From: Zobellia barbeyronii
GTDB lineage: Bacteria > Bacteroidota > Bacteroidia > Flavobacteriales > Flavobacteriaceae
Reading direction: 5' to 3'
DNA length: 64,000 nt
Assembly (NCBI RefSeq): GCF_018603515.1
Contig: NZ_JACATN010000002.1
Coordinates: 930,001 to 994,000, forward strand
In this document: positions 8,773-16,983 of the stretch, piece by piece
Layout of the letters: each line of letters opens with the position of its first letter
Position numbering within the stretch: position 1 is the stretch's first letter
Notes under the pieces: model-generated
The model's input: the letters and a program-made list of their open reading frames with translations, nothing else
Database searches by the model: none
What the model was told of the DNA's origin: nothing
Made by a program: the position numbers and the translations under genes

Positions 8773-9405
8773 TAACTCGAAAAGACTGAAGTGTATAATT
8801 TAGCTTGTAATAAAAAAAATGGATCCCAATGAACTAATAAATATCTTAATTTTTAAAAGGATTGAAAAAAAGTGCGGTTGCAAAATTGGTGGCACCTACT
8901 ACAAGGAAATATATAAACCCCTTCCTAAAATGTGGCTGCGGGAATATTACCATGTTTAATATATCGGACGTTTATGTTCGTTTTGCGACCACGAAGGCTA
9001 CTAAGGAAGCTATTTTTACCCTTTTAATGAATGAAAGCAACTAGCGCTATCGGTATATGAGAATACTAATAATAAAATTGGAGATGAAAGAATAAAGAAT
9101 AAGGTCGAAAAAATTAGATTCCATATAACAAGAACAGTATACTTGAAAATTAACTGGTGGGAAGGTGAAATTAATCCGAAAATGGCTGCTATAAGAATTT
9201 CCAATAAAAGTGATGTGACGGGTATTGGTGGTGTATGAGGGTAATACTTTATATTTACCAACCCCCCTCTACTAATGAAGATAATCGTCATGCAAGTATA
9301 AAATACTCTTGTTAAGGCCATCCTACAAAACACCCACAATCATGTACTATCAAACGTCATTTTTGGTATTTAAAAAAGTAATATTCTACCTTTTAACGAA
9401 TTCTA
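8773..9405. other. Gap without a convincing gene
   Basis: Two short overlapping plus-strand reading frames exist. One runs from an ATG at 8819 to 8959 (46 residues, Cys-X-Cys, Tyr/Lys rich). The other runs from 8862 to 9044 (60 residues, ending close to the first). A hydrophobic 107-codon frame runs on the minus strand at 9016-9339. None has a recognisable domain or strong start context, so all are left uncalled. The stretch may mark the end of the mobilisable-element core. Confidence 0.5.
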
Positions 9406-9459
9406 TTGTCCCTTAGGAATTTATGCACTATTATTGAAAGCCAATCTCATATTCTACAC

Positions 9460-12400
9460 TTGAAGAAGTTTTTTACATTCCTGTTTATTATATTTTTCAA
9501 TATCCTATCATCACAGTGCCCTTTAGGTAGTGTTATTTTAATTACACAAAATGATGTCAATAATTTTGTTTCGAATTATCCTACCTGTACTACAATTGAT
9601 GGTAATCTAGAAATTCGAGGAAGCGATATCAATGACATTTCAGGACTGAGTTCACTAAGGGTCATCAATGGAGAACTTAAGATAATTGGAACTCAGGTAG
9701 TTGATTTTACAGGACTTTCATTTCTTACAGAAATCAGAAATGGGCATACTGAAATTCGCGAAAATCATAGTCTTATATCCGTGAATTTAGAAAACTTAAT
9801 GGTTCTTAACTCATACATGTCTATAAATGTTAATAATAACCTGCTTACTATTTCTGGTTTTACAAATTTTACAGAAATGCAGAGTATTGAAATCTCAAAT
9901 AATTACTCTCTCACTTCCATTCCCTTGTTTAATAATCTAAATAAAATAGAAACCTTAAGTATAACAGAAAATGAAAGTCTGGTAAATTTTGATGGATTTG
10001 ACAATTTAAGATGTGTTGGTTATTTTATAATTCATGGGAATGATATTTTAGAAACGATTCCAAAATTCAACAACTTAAAACGAGTCTCTGGCTTTAGTTT
10101 TCGAATCAGCTTTAACCCTTATTTAAAATCGGTCGAGGGTTTTCAATCCTTGGAATTTGTAAACAATCTTTTAATTATAGAATCCAATGGCTGGCGGAAT
10201 GACTCCATGCCTATCTCTAATTTTCCAGAGCTTAAAGAGATTACCGGTCCCTTAATGCTTGTTACAGGTATATCTGAAATAAATGGATTCAATAAGTTAG
10301 TAAAGGTTGGCAGCATTAAAATTGATGGAACAAAAGCCACAGAAATCGTGGGATTCGAAAGCTTAAGAGAAGTCACAAGTATTGATATAGATAACCATTT
10401 ATTCTATCTAGAACGAATTGACGCGTTCAAAAATGTTGTATTTATTCAAAATGATTTCCGATTCTATAATAATCGCGTCCTAAATCATATTAATGGTTTT
10501 CAGAAACTAAAGACAGTGGGTGGTGATTTTAATTTTAACAATCAGTATGAAATAACCAATCTAGACTTTCTCGAAAGTCTTACTTCGGTGGGATATGTGG
10601 GTTGCTGTTCTAGACTAACCCTCACTGGAAACACCTCACTTAATGATTGTAGAGCTATTGCCTTACTAATGAAATTTGGAGAACTTCCAGGAAGGATTGA
10701 TGTCTACGGAAATGGAGTAAATTGTAGTAGTCAGCCTGAAATTATTGACAATGCAGATCAAGATAGAGATGGAGTGTTAGATTCAGTCGATCAGGACGAC
10801 GACAATGACGGAATTTATGATTCCATTGAAAATGCCGGAGATAACGATATAGATGGTGATTTAATACCCAACTCACTTGATTTGAATAGTGACAATGATG
10901 GTTGTAACGATGTGATTGAAGCAGGTTTGGATGATGATAACAACGATGGAATTGTTGGAGGGGAGATAGTAACTGTAGACGACAATGGTTTGGTTACGAG
11001 TTCAACAATGGCCTATTCAGCACCAAATGACCTCAATGGTGATTCTGTTTTAGATTTTTTAGATTTTAATTCTAGTCCTGTTGTAAGTGAACAACCTATA
11101 CCTCAATCTGTAATTGCAGGAAATGATGTTACCTTTTCTACTGTAATTACAAATGCCGATACCTTTCAGTGGGAAATGAGTAATGACCTCGGAGTAACAT
11201 GGGAAGATTTACCAGAAAGTACTGTCTTTAGTGGTGTAAATATCAATTCTTTGACTATTAATTCAGCTTCCATCGCTTACAATGAAGCCCATTTCAGACT
11301 TCGATTTTACAATTCCACCTCTACATGTGTTCAACCTATATATTCAGCCATCGCGTCCTTAGAAGTGACCAATACATCGCTTAATCCAGGAATGGATTCC
11401 TCCACATTTTCTTGTCCAAACGACGCTCCTTTCAACTTGTTCAATGCCATTGACGGTAGCCCAGACCCAGGAGGTTATTGGGTTCCCGCATTAGGTAGTG
11501 GTGGTGATATTTTTGATCCGTCCACTGATTCACCAGGTGTCTATCGTTATTATTTAGAATCTGACAACTGCGTCTATGTTTTTTCAGAAATGACAGTAGA
11601 TGTTGAGAATAACAATGCCGGGACTGATAGCAAACTAAATATCTGCGTTACTTCTTCTGCCGTAGAACTGTTTTTATCCTTAGAAGGAAGCCCGGACACC
11701 CTGGGTACTTGGACTCCATCATTATCAAGCGGAACGGGAATGTTTGATCCTACCGTAGATAATGCTGGTATTTATACTTATACTGTAGGAAATACCACTT
11801 GTGGAAGTGTTAGTGCTCAGGTAGATGTTACAATTGTCGAGGAACCTAGCGCCGGAACAGATGGTTTTATTTCTTTATGCTCCAATGATTTACCCTTCGA
11901 CCTATTTAGTGGTTTGACCGGAAACCCGGATAGTGGTGGAACATGGAGTCCGACCCTATCGAGTGGAACGGGTATATTTAACCCGACCATTGATTCAGCA
12001 GGGATTTATACCTATACCGTTTCCAATGGAATTTGTCAGGATTCCAGTGCTATTTTAGAAGTGTTAATTAATACCCCTCCAGATGCAGGAGAGGACATAG
12101 AAATCAATGTATGTCTTACCGATAGCCCCTTCAATCTTTTGGAAAGTTTGGGAGGTACTCCTGAAAACGGAGGAGAATGGACTCCTTCTTTATCCAGTAA
12201 TGATGATATTTTTGACCCACTTTTAGACACCGCTGATGTTTATACATACTCAATAACCAGTAATACCTGTCCGGATAGTTCTGCAACTATTATTGTAAAT
12301 ATATTTGATGAAGCAAACCCCGGTATTGATAATGGCATTTCAATTTGTGAGAACGACCCACCTATTAATTTGTTTACATTACTTGGGGGCAACCCTGAAA

Positions 12401-13248
12401 CTGAAGGTGTTTGGTTCCCTGCGCTATCCAGTGGAACGGGGGTTTTCGATCCAAGATTAGACAGTGAAGGAATCTTTACCTATACCGTAAATAACCCAGG
12501 ATGTGGAAATCAATATGCAATTATAGAGGTTGATGTATTGGAAATCCCTAATGCTGGAGAGGATTCTTCGGTCAATATTTGTGTAAATGAGGGGCTGGTA
12601 GATTTATTTGATTTTATCCCAGGGAATCCGGACCCCAATGGCATATGGACTCCAAGCCTTGTCAGTGGAAATAGTACTTTTGACCCTGCGATTGATACTG
12701 AGGGCAGCTATATTTATACTGTAACAAATGCTGTTTGCGGAGAGGATAGTTCAAATTTGGAAGTTTCGATTTTAGAAGTCTATCCCATTTCAAATTATGA
12801 ATTGAAAACGACGGATTGGAATGGCAACAATGAGGTCTACATAGAAATTGAATCCGAAAGGACCTATGAATATTCTTTGGACGGAATTAACTATCAATCG
12901 AATAATACCTTTAGTGGCCTCCTTGGAGGATTTCATAAGATATTCGCTAGAGAAATTAATGGATGTGGGATATTGAAAGCTGAATTTTCAATCATTGATT
13001 ATCCGCGATTTTTTACCCCCAATAGTAATCTTGTAAATGATAAATGGCATTTAGTTGGTCTGGAAAACGAAGAATATACTTTGGACATTTATGACCGTTA
13101 TGGAAAACTTCTTAAACAACTTTCCAACGTTAATCATACATGGGATGGTCTTTATAATGGTCAACAATTACCGGCAACGGATTATTGGTTTAAAGTTAAA
13201 TTTACAAAGGGGCAAACGTTGACTGGTCATTTTAGTTTAAAATACTAG
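9460..13248 (+). CDS. Giant T9SS-exported surface protein with six tandem domains
   Basis: About 1,260 residues from a TTG at 9460 that gives a clean signal peptide (LKKFFTFLFIIFFNILSS). The frame also stays open back to a TTG at 9406. After the signal comes a leucine-rich receptor-L-like region of about 400 residues, with strand repeats such as GNLEIRGSDI. A calcium-binding thrombospondin-3-like acid stretch follows (DQDRDGVLDSVDQDDDNDG). Next is an Ig-like segment, then six repeats of about 75 residues with the signature GxWxPxLSSGTGxFDP. The end (FFTPNSNLVNDKW to GHFSLKY) is a type-B T9SS sorting domain. It is probably a cell-surface adhesin. No ATG start is available, which is unusual. 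Confidence 0.88.
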   Translation: MKKFFTFLFIIFFNILSSQCPLGSVILITQNDVNNFVSNYPTCTTIDGNLEIRGSDINDISGLSSLRVINGELKIIGTQVVDFTGLSFLTEIRNGHTEIRENHSLISVNLENLMVLNSYMSINVNNNLLTISGFTNFTEMQSIEISNNYSLTSIPLFNNLNKIETLSITENESLVNFDGFDNLRCVGYFIIHGNDILETIPKFNNLKRVSGFSFRISFNPYLKSVEGFQSLEFVNNLLIIESNGWRNDSMPISNFPELKEITGPLMLVTGISEINGFNKLVKVGSIKIDGTKATEIVGFESLREVTSIDIDNHLFYLERIDAFKNVVFIQNDFRFYNNRVLNHINGFQKLKTVGGDFNFNNQYEITNLDFLESLTSVGYVGCCSRLTLTGNTSLNDCRAIALLMKFGELPGRIDVYGNGVNCSSQPEIIDNADQDRDGVLDSVDQDDDNDGIYDSIENAGDNDIDGDLIPNSLDLNSDNDGCNDVIEAGLDDDNNDGIVGGEIVTVDDNGLVTSSTMAYSAPNDLNGDSVLDFLDFNSSPVVSEQPIPQSVIAGNDVTFSTVITNADTFQWEMSNDLGVTWEDLPESTVFSGVNINSLTINSASIAYNEAHFRLRFYNSTSTCVQPIYSAIASLEVTNTSLNPGMDSSTFSCPNDAPFNLFNAIDGSPDPGGYWVPALGSGGDIFDPSTDSPGVYRYYLESDNCVYVFSEMTVDVENNNAGTDSKLNICVTSSAVELFLSLEGSPDTLGTWTPSLSSGTGMFDPTVDNAGIYTYTVGNTTCGSVSAQVDVTIVEEPSAGTDGFISLCSNDLPFDLFSGLTGNPDSGGTWSPTLSSGTGIFNPTIDSAGIYTYTVSNGICQDSSAILEVLINTPPDAGEDIEINVCLTDSPFNLLESLGGTPENGGEWTPSLSSNDDIFDPLLDTADVYTYSITSNTCPDSSATIIVNIFDEANPGIDNGISICENDPPINLFTLLGGNPETEGVWFPALSSGTGVFDPRLDSEGIFTYTVNNPGCGNQYAIIEVDVLEIPNAGEDSSVNICVNEGLVDLFDFIPGNPDPNGIWTPSLVSGNSTFDPAIDTEGSYIYTVTNAVCGEDSSNLEVSILEVYPISNYELKTTDWNGNNEVYIEIESERTYEYSLDGINYQSNNTFSGLLGGFHKIFAREINGCGILKAEFSIIDYPRFFTPNSNLVNDKWHLVGLENEEYTLDIYDRYGKLLKQLSNVNHTWDGLYNGQQLPATDYWFKVKFTKGQTLTGHFSLKY
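11383..12777 (+). repeat. Six in-frame tandem domain repeats within the T9SS protein
   Basis: Six units of about 225-240 bp encode modules beginning NPG/NAG/SAG/DAG-x-D and ending in YTYTV plus a Cys-containing strand. The DNA between units is similar but not identical, so recombination could change repeat number while keeping frame. Confidence 0.8.
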
Positions 13249-13505
13249 GAATATTTTCTATATAGTATTAAACTCGGTTTAAAAATGCCTTTTAGCATAA
13301 TGAAAAAACCTTTATTTAAACTTTCCAAAGCTAAGTTTTCAGAAAACTAAACAGTTTTAATTAAGGTAGGCTTACATTTTTATGCGCGTCCCGTCATCAA
13401 AAAATAATCCATATTTTCAATTTAAACTGTATATTGAAAATGCAATAAATTTCCAATTCTAGAAATAAAATATTTATCTAGCAATGATGTATTTACTTTA
13501 CCTTC
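13249..13505. other. Non-coding gap with weak hairpins
   Basis: AT-rich DNA with no open frame of note. ATTTTCAAT (13413-13421) pairs with ATTGAAAAT (13433-13441) around an 11-base loop. A shorter GTTTTC-AGA-AAAC lies near 13338. Either may help end transcription of the T9SS protein gene; neither has a proper U-run. Confidence 0.45.
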
Positions 13506-13547
13506 AACTTTTCAAATTATGTCACGATTGATATAATTTGAAAAGTT
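13506..13547. repeat. Perfect 15-bp inverted repeat
   Basis: AACTTTTCAAATTAT (13506-13520) is exactly repeated in inverse at 13533-13547, with a 12-base spacer. No U-run follows on either side, so an operator or element boundary is as likely as a terminator. It stands just before the candidate promoter of the nested-hairpin element. Confidence 0.75.
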
Positions 13548-13566
13548 AAAGTCCTGTGATTTTAGC

Positions 13567-13574
13567 TAAATTTG
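13567..13574 (+). promoter_or_regulatory. Candidate Bacteroidetes -7 element TAAATTTG
   Basis: TAAATTTG matches the TAnnTTTG consensus of the Bacteroidetes housekeeping sigma factor. The nearest upstream TTTG (13537-13540) is 26 bases away, longer than the usual spacer, so the match is partial. It would start a transcript across the hairpin element and the following gene. Confidence 0.35.
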
Positions 13575-13623
13575 AAAAATGATTAATCAAAAAATATAAG
13601 GAACATCAAAGAATTATAAAATA

Positions 13624-13749
13624 CAAAAGCGTTTAGCTTTTGATTTGGTCAGGGAAAATCGCCAGTTTAATCCATACCACCAAAATCAAAGCCAGGACGC
13701 CCACCGTTTGCGTGGGCTGTTCTTGTTTGGTGGTTGGGTGTCTGGCGAT
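13624..13749 (+). ncRNA. Candidate structured RNA or dispersed hairpin element
   Basis: A first hairpin CAAAAGC/GCTTTTG lies at 13624-13642. Three nested stems follow, each perfect: ATCGCCAG 13658-13665 with CTGGCGAT 13742-13749, ACCACCAAA 13676-13684 with TTTGGTGGT 13726-13734, and GCCCAC 13699-13704 with GTGGGC 13712-13717. GGAC 13695-13698 can also pair with GTTC 13719-13722. The stretch is visibly richer in G+C than its flanks. The plus strand happens to be open in one frame, but without a good start. It may be a regulatory RNA, the leader of the following gene, or a REP-like dispersed repeat. I do not recognise a known RNA family. Confidence 0.5.
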
Positions 13750-13788
13750 ACCTCCCTTTCCGATAAGTTCAGTTCCACGCTTTTTTTT

Positions 13789-14670
13789 ATGGAAGAAAAA
13801 TACCAGATAGAGTTAGTGCTTAATGATAATTTAAGCCTACAAGAACTTGAAATAACGAATCGATATTGGTTTATAGAAGATGGAATATTTAAAGAAACAC
13901 CGTCTAATATAGGGAGGGAATTCGGTTTGAGGTCTTTTGAAATTTCAACTATAGCAAGAAACGGTTCCTATTTGAATATTACTCAATATTGTTCTGGTTG
14001 CAAATTAAAACAGGAATTAAAAGCTGATTCCATAACCCTAGCAAAGACTTATTTAAAACCTTCATGGACATGTACTACGTGTTTAAAACAAATTGAACAA
14101 GCTAAATTCGACAGACTAAAAGAAGAAAAGATACTTACCCAAAAAAGAAGGTTTAATAAGTTCGTTCAAGCGACAGAAGAGAAAGCTTGGTATAAATTCA
14201 CTAGAACCGAATTAAAGTTGCTAATTCAAATGCTACAAGCCCCATCTACCAAACATTTAATTGAAAAATTAATAGAATTAAAGGAGAAAAAATATTGGAG
14301 TATTTTGCATAGAGCCAATGAATATGGCCTTGTTGACCTAGTAAAAAATAGTAAAAATTACATAATTCAACATTACCCATTGTATAACCTTGAAGAACAT
14401 GTAAAACCCTATTTGGAAGTATTACAAAAACCTCCGAGTTCAACTAAAGAGAAACATTCAAGGATAAGTTTTAGAATGCTAAAAAACAAAAATCGTAACT
14501 CAGCAGATGACCCTTTAAATAATGGAGTTATTGTATTAGGAAATGATGTAGTATTTAAAGCTGGAGAACCTCTTTCATACGCTCTTTACGCTAGAGAAAA
14601 TGGAGATGTTCACCTGTCAATAACCCCTTCAGACAAGATTGTGAAATATAAGAATTTGACACGCACATGA
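13789..14670 (+). CDS. Uncharacterised zinc-ribbon protein
   Basis: About 293 residues from the ATG at 13789. The frame is open further upstream through the hairpin element, but only with a TTG at 13645, so the ATG is preferred. Two CxxC pairs, CSGC and CTTC, about 35 residues apart near residues 73-110, suggest a zinc ribbon. A lysine- and glutamate-rich helical middle and a C-terminal part with VIVLGNDVVFKAGEPLSYAL follow. I do not recognise the family. The gene starts right after a T8 run that follows the nested hairpins, so its expression may depend on that RNA structure. Confidence 0.6.
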   Translation: MEEKYQIELVLNDNLSLQELEITNRYWFIEDGIFKETPSNIGREFGLRSFEISTIARNGSYLNITQYCSGCKLKQELKADSITLAKTYLKPSWTCTTCLKQIEQAKFDRLKEEKILTQKRRFNKFVQATEEKAWYKFTRTELKLLIQMLQAPSTKHLIEKLIELKEKKYWSILHRANEYGLVDLVKNSKNYIIQHYPLYNLEEHVKPYLEVLQKPPSSTKEKHSRISFRMLKNKNRNSADDPLNNGVIVLGNDVVFKAGEPLSYALYARENGDVHLSITPSDKIVKYKNLTRT

Positions 14671-14977
14671 GTTCCGAAACCTATAGAAGATATCATTAAT
14701 TAGTGAATGTCTTAAATTTTGTAGATATCAAGCTAAGTCAATTAATCAAATCACATAATATATATTTTAAACAAAACGCTAGAACCTTATCTTTCTCAGC
14801 CGCACATCTAGTGCGATATTAAAATACTCAGGTCTACAACATGATTGAAAATTATAGAATATGAATGTTATTTTGTATTAAAAATACTTTTACATAAACC
14901 TTGAATGTTATAAAATAATATTATAGCAAAGTAATATTAATAAATATGTGATTGTTGATTTATAGTTATATTTAAAC
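14671..14977. other. AT-rich intergenic stretch
   Basis: No coding frame, strong hairpin or repeat was found here. TATATTTAAAC just before the SRAP start loosely resembles a -7 element but departs from TAnnTTTG at the last base. Confidence 0.5.
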
Positions 14978-15700
14978 ATGTGTTATTCAACCACATTAAG
15001 GAAAAAGGAAAAGGAAATTGAGAGGATGACTAGAAAAAGTTTTCAAGTCCCTTTTGAGTACAAGCCTTACTACCGTGCCAATGGCTTTACCCATCCAAAT
15101 TTATATATAATCAAAATGGATGAGCCAGAAAATATCTATCCTGCTATGTGGGGCTTAATTCCTGAATTTGGGATGAAGGATATACCAGAATTTCAAAAAA
15201 AATATAATACCCTCAATGCCAAATCTGAGACTATATTAACATCCAATACCTATAAGCATTCCACTGCGGATAAAAGATGTTTGATACTAGCAGATGGATT
15301 TCATGAGCCACATGAAGTAAATGGCAATTCATATCCTTACTTCTGCCACTACAAGGATGATTCTTTATTTTACTTTGCTGGACTGTATACAGAAATTGAT
15401 AACGAGTTTTTGAGCTGTACCATATTAACCATGCCGGCAAATGAACAGTTCGAGCAAATCCACAACAAAAAGAAGAGACAACCCCTAATTCTCGATACTG
15501 AATTCGAAACCGACTGGTTACGGCACAACCTTAATCCGAACGGAATAAAGGGATTGACCAAAGTAGGCTTTACAACGAAAGAGATAGAAGCTTACCCTGT
15601 GTCTAGAGACCTATATAAAAGAGATATAGACACGAACACCCCATTAGCCATAACAAAGGTTGACTACCAAGAACTAAACGAGCAAGGCAGCTTATTCTAG
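14978..15700 (+). CDS. SRAP-domain protein (YedK/HMCES-like abasic-site sensor)
   Basis: This 240-residue protein carries the family hallmarks. Cys2 directly follows the start methionine (MCYS) and forms the covalent link to abasic DNA after methionine removal. NAKSET near residue 85 is the conserved Asn-Ala-Arg/Lys-x-Glu-Thr motif. ADGFHEPH near 105 holds the active-site glutamate, and the HxxxxRQPLIL stretch near 165 the conserved histidine. The family shields abasic sites in single-stranded DNA. It lies alone on the plus strand in accessory DNA, as SRAP genes often do in mobile or phage regions. Confidence 0.9.
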   Translation: MCYSTTLRKKEKEIERMTRKSFQVPFEYKPYYRANGFTHPNLYIIKMDEPENIYPAMWGLIPEFGMKDIPEFQKKYNTLNAKSETILTSNTYKHSTADKRCLILADGFHEPHEVNGNSYPYFCHYKDDSLFYFAGLYTEIDNEFLSCTILTMPANEQFEQIHNKKKRQPLILDTEFETDWLRHNLNPNGIKGLTKVGFTTKEIEAYPVSRDLYKRDIDTNTPLAITKVDYQELNEQGSLF

Positions 15701-15747
15701 TAAATTTTCAATTTGTTAATAAAAAACGAACTCCTATATTCATAAAA

Positions 15748-15769
15748 ATGGAAATTTTCCATAATTTTG
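15748..15769 (+). promoter_or_regulatory. Palindrome overlapping a -7 promoter element
   Basis: ATGGAAATTTTCCAT (15748-15762) is a 7-bp palindrome around a central T. It abuts TAATTTTG (15762-15769), a full match to TAnnTTTG. The -7 element is only 4 bases before the ATG at 15774, so the transcript would be nearly leaderless. The palindrome sits where a repressor would block sigma binding. No -33 TTTG is evident. Confidence 0.4.
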
Positions 15770-15773
15770 GATT

Positions 15774-16043
15774 ATGTCCAAAGTTGTTTTTCATCATACC
15801 GATATAAAAGTAATTAAGCTGTTGCTAAAGGAGATTGGTAAGGATAGGTATGACTGCGCTTTACAGGATGCAGGGCTCTCTAACAGTAAACCTATTACGA
15901 TGCATGGATTTTTCATAGAATGGGATGAAGGCAATATTGATTTGCATTACACATATCCAAGTGGTATAAGTTTTAAGCTTACAACTGTTTTAGGTATGCA
16001 GCGAGTACCTTTTGAAGGTTGGGAATTGGTAAGAAAATTATAG
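15774..16043 (+). CDS. Small hypothetical protein
   Basis: This 89-residue protein has a mixed alpha/beta composition and no recognisable motif. It ends 4 bases before the start of the next small gene, so the two form a pair transcribed from the promoter-like site just upstream. Codon use looks normal for the region. The ATG is the first in frame and follows a near-leaderless promoter match. I do not recognise the family. Confidence 0.6.
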   Translation: MSKVVFHHTDIKVIKLLLKEIGKDRYDCALQDAGLSNSKPITMHGFFIEWDEGNIDLHYTYPSGISFKLTTVLGMQRVPFEGWELVRKL

Positions 16044-16047
16044 AAAT

Positions 16048-16296
16048 ATGAAGTTGCACAGACAAGAAAAATTAATGGAAAGATTATTAAAATTCAGGTT
16101 GAAAGATTACAATTTCAGTTTAATCAAAGTTGAATGCTATGATAGGTTTGAAGGCGATAATTACATGTGTCGTGTTGAAGTATTCAAGGGCGGTAATAGT
16201 ATAAAAAATCGTATCATGAAATATGAATCCGAATTGAACGGAACTTTTGTAGTGGAATTTGAAAATAAGCTAGAACTGCAACTTGCGATGAACTGA
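16048..16296 (+). CDS. Small hypothetical protein, second of a pair
   Basis: This 82-residue, rather basic protein has several aromatic residues and a C-terminal predicted strand-rich half (NGTFVVEFENKLELQL). It has no known motif. It lies 4 bases after the 89-residue protein gene on the same strand. The two might act together, but nothing in the sequence states how. Confidence 0.55.
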   Translation: MKLHRQEKLMERLLKFRLKDYNFSLIKVECYDRFEGDNYMCRVEVFKGGNSIKNRIMKYESELNGTFVVEFENKLELQLAMN

Positions 16297-16353
16297 AATC
16301 TCATTAGTTCACTAATATTAGAGATTCCAAACCAGAGATAAATTTTAATTTAT

Positions 16354-16680
16354 TCTAGCAAAACTTTGACCAATCGGAATCATATGAACCGTATTGACTG
16401 TTTAATAGAGGAAGCTCAGCAAATATATTTACATAATCTTCAATGTCATTTGTCTCTACTTGTTTAAGGTTCAGGTCGGGAAATAAGAAATAATACTTTT
16501 TGGAGTTTAGTGAAAACAGCTAAGTACTTAAGAGAAATTTATCTTTTAGAAAGTATTTAAGTTGAATACTATCGTGAACCGTTTTATGGTTCAAGATAAC
16601 TAAACCCTCGTTTTCATAGCCTCTTCTAAAGCACTGGTGATTTTACTTTTTATGACCGTTCATATGAACTAATAATTTTC
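16354..16680 (-). pseudogene. Decayed minus-strand coding sequence of unknown family
   Basis: One minus-strand frame reads like protein across about 110 codons but contains two in-frame stops: TAA near 16642-16644 and TAG near 16519-16521. Readable segments are GYENEGLVILNHKTVHDSIQ before the TAG, then KKYYFLFPDLNLKQVETNDI and EDYVNIFAELPLLNS after it, ending in a stop at 16354. The long stop-free runs in such AT-rich DNA argue for a former gene. I do not recognise the family. Confidence 0.4.
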
Positions 16681-16764
16681 TTCAAAAAAAAGTTAACCTG
16701 AATCACATTATAACATTAAGATAAAAGAATACTAATCTAAAAAAGATATTATGTTCAATCTTAA

Positions 16765-16983
16765 AATAATGAGATAGAAATTAAAAAGCGGCAAGAAGCA
16801 CTACAATTCGCTATAAACAATTTAATGTCAAATGATATTTTATTAGTAACTGGGAAAGGGCACGAAATGTATCAAGAAGTTAACGAAATTACATACGACA
16901 ATTCTGATAAGAACACGATTTTATTTTTTTTAAAAAACAATATTAACACACTAAAAAACTACTATAATGGCAACAGATATTAA
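16765..16983 (+). pseudogene. Mur-ligase C-terminal fragment (MurE-like)
   Basis: The frame from 16765 to the TAA at 16981-16983 reads KKRQEALQFAI, then DILLVTGKGHEMYQEV, then a loose tail. GKGHE followed by YQE is the signature of the C-terminal domain of MurE-type UDP-MurNAc-tripeptide ligases, which normally ends a protein of about 490 residues. Everything upstream is missing, and an in-frame TAA lies just before it. The fragment's tail runs into the start of the fibre gene in another frame. A 52-codon piece from the ATG at 16813 could still be translated, but it cannot be a ligase. Confidence 0.65.

Noticed and set aside
9016-9339. Hydrophobic 107-residue minus-strand protein
   Set aside because: No family feature, poor start context and opposite to all neighbours; likely a chance frame in AT-rich DNA.
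13658-13749. Integron attC site (GTTGGGT at 13733-13739 fits GTTRRRY)
   Set aside because: No matching RYYYAAC box at the other end, no IntI, and no cassette structure.
13645-13788. N-terminal extension of the zinc-ribbon protein through the hairpins
   Set aside because: The frame is open but starts with a TTG, and the sequence is better explained by nested inverted repeats.
13624-13790. Retron msr-msd RNA
   Set aside because: The following protein has a zinc ribbon but no reverse-transcriptase motifs, and no other reverse transcriptase lies nearby.
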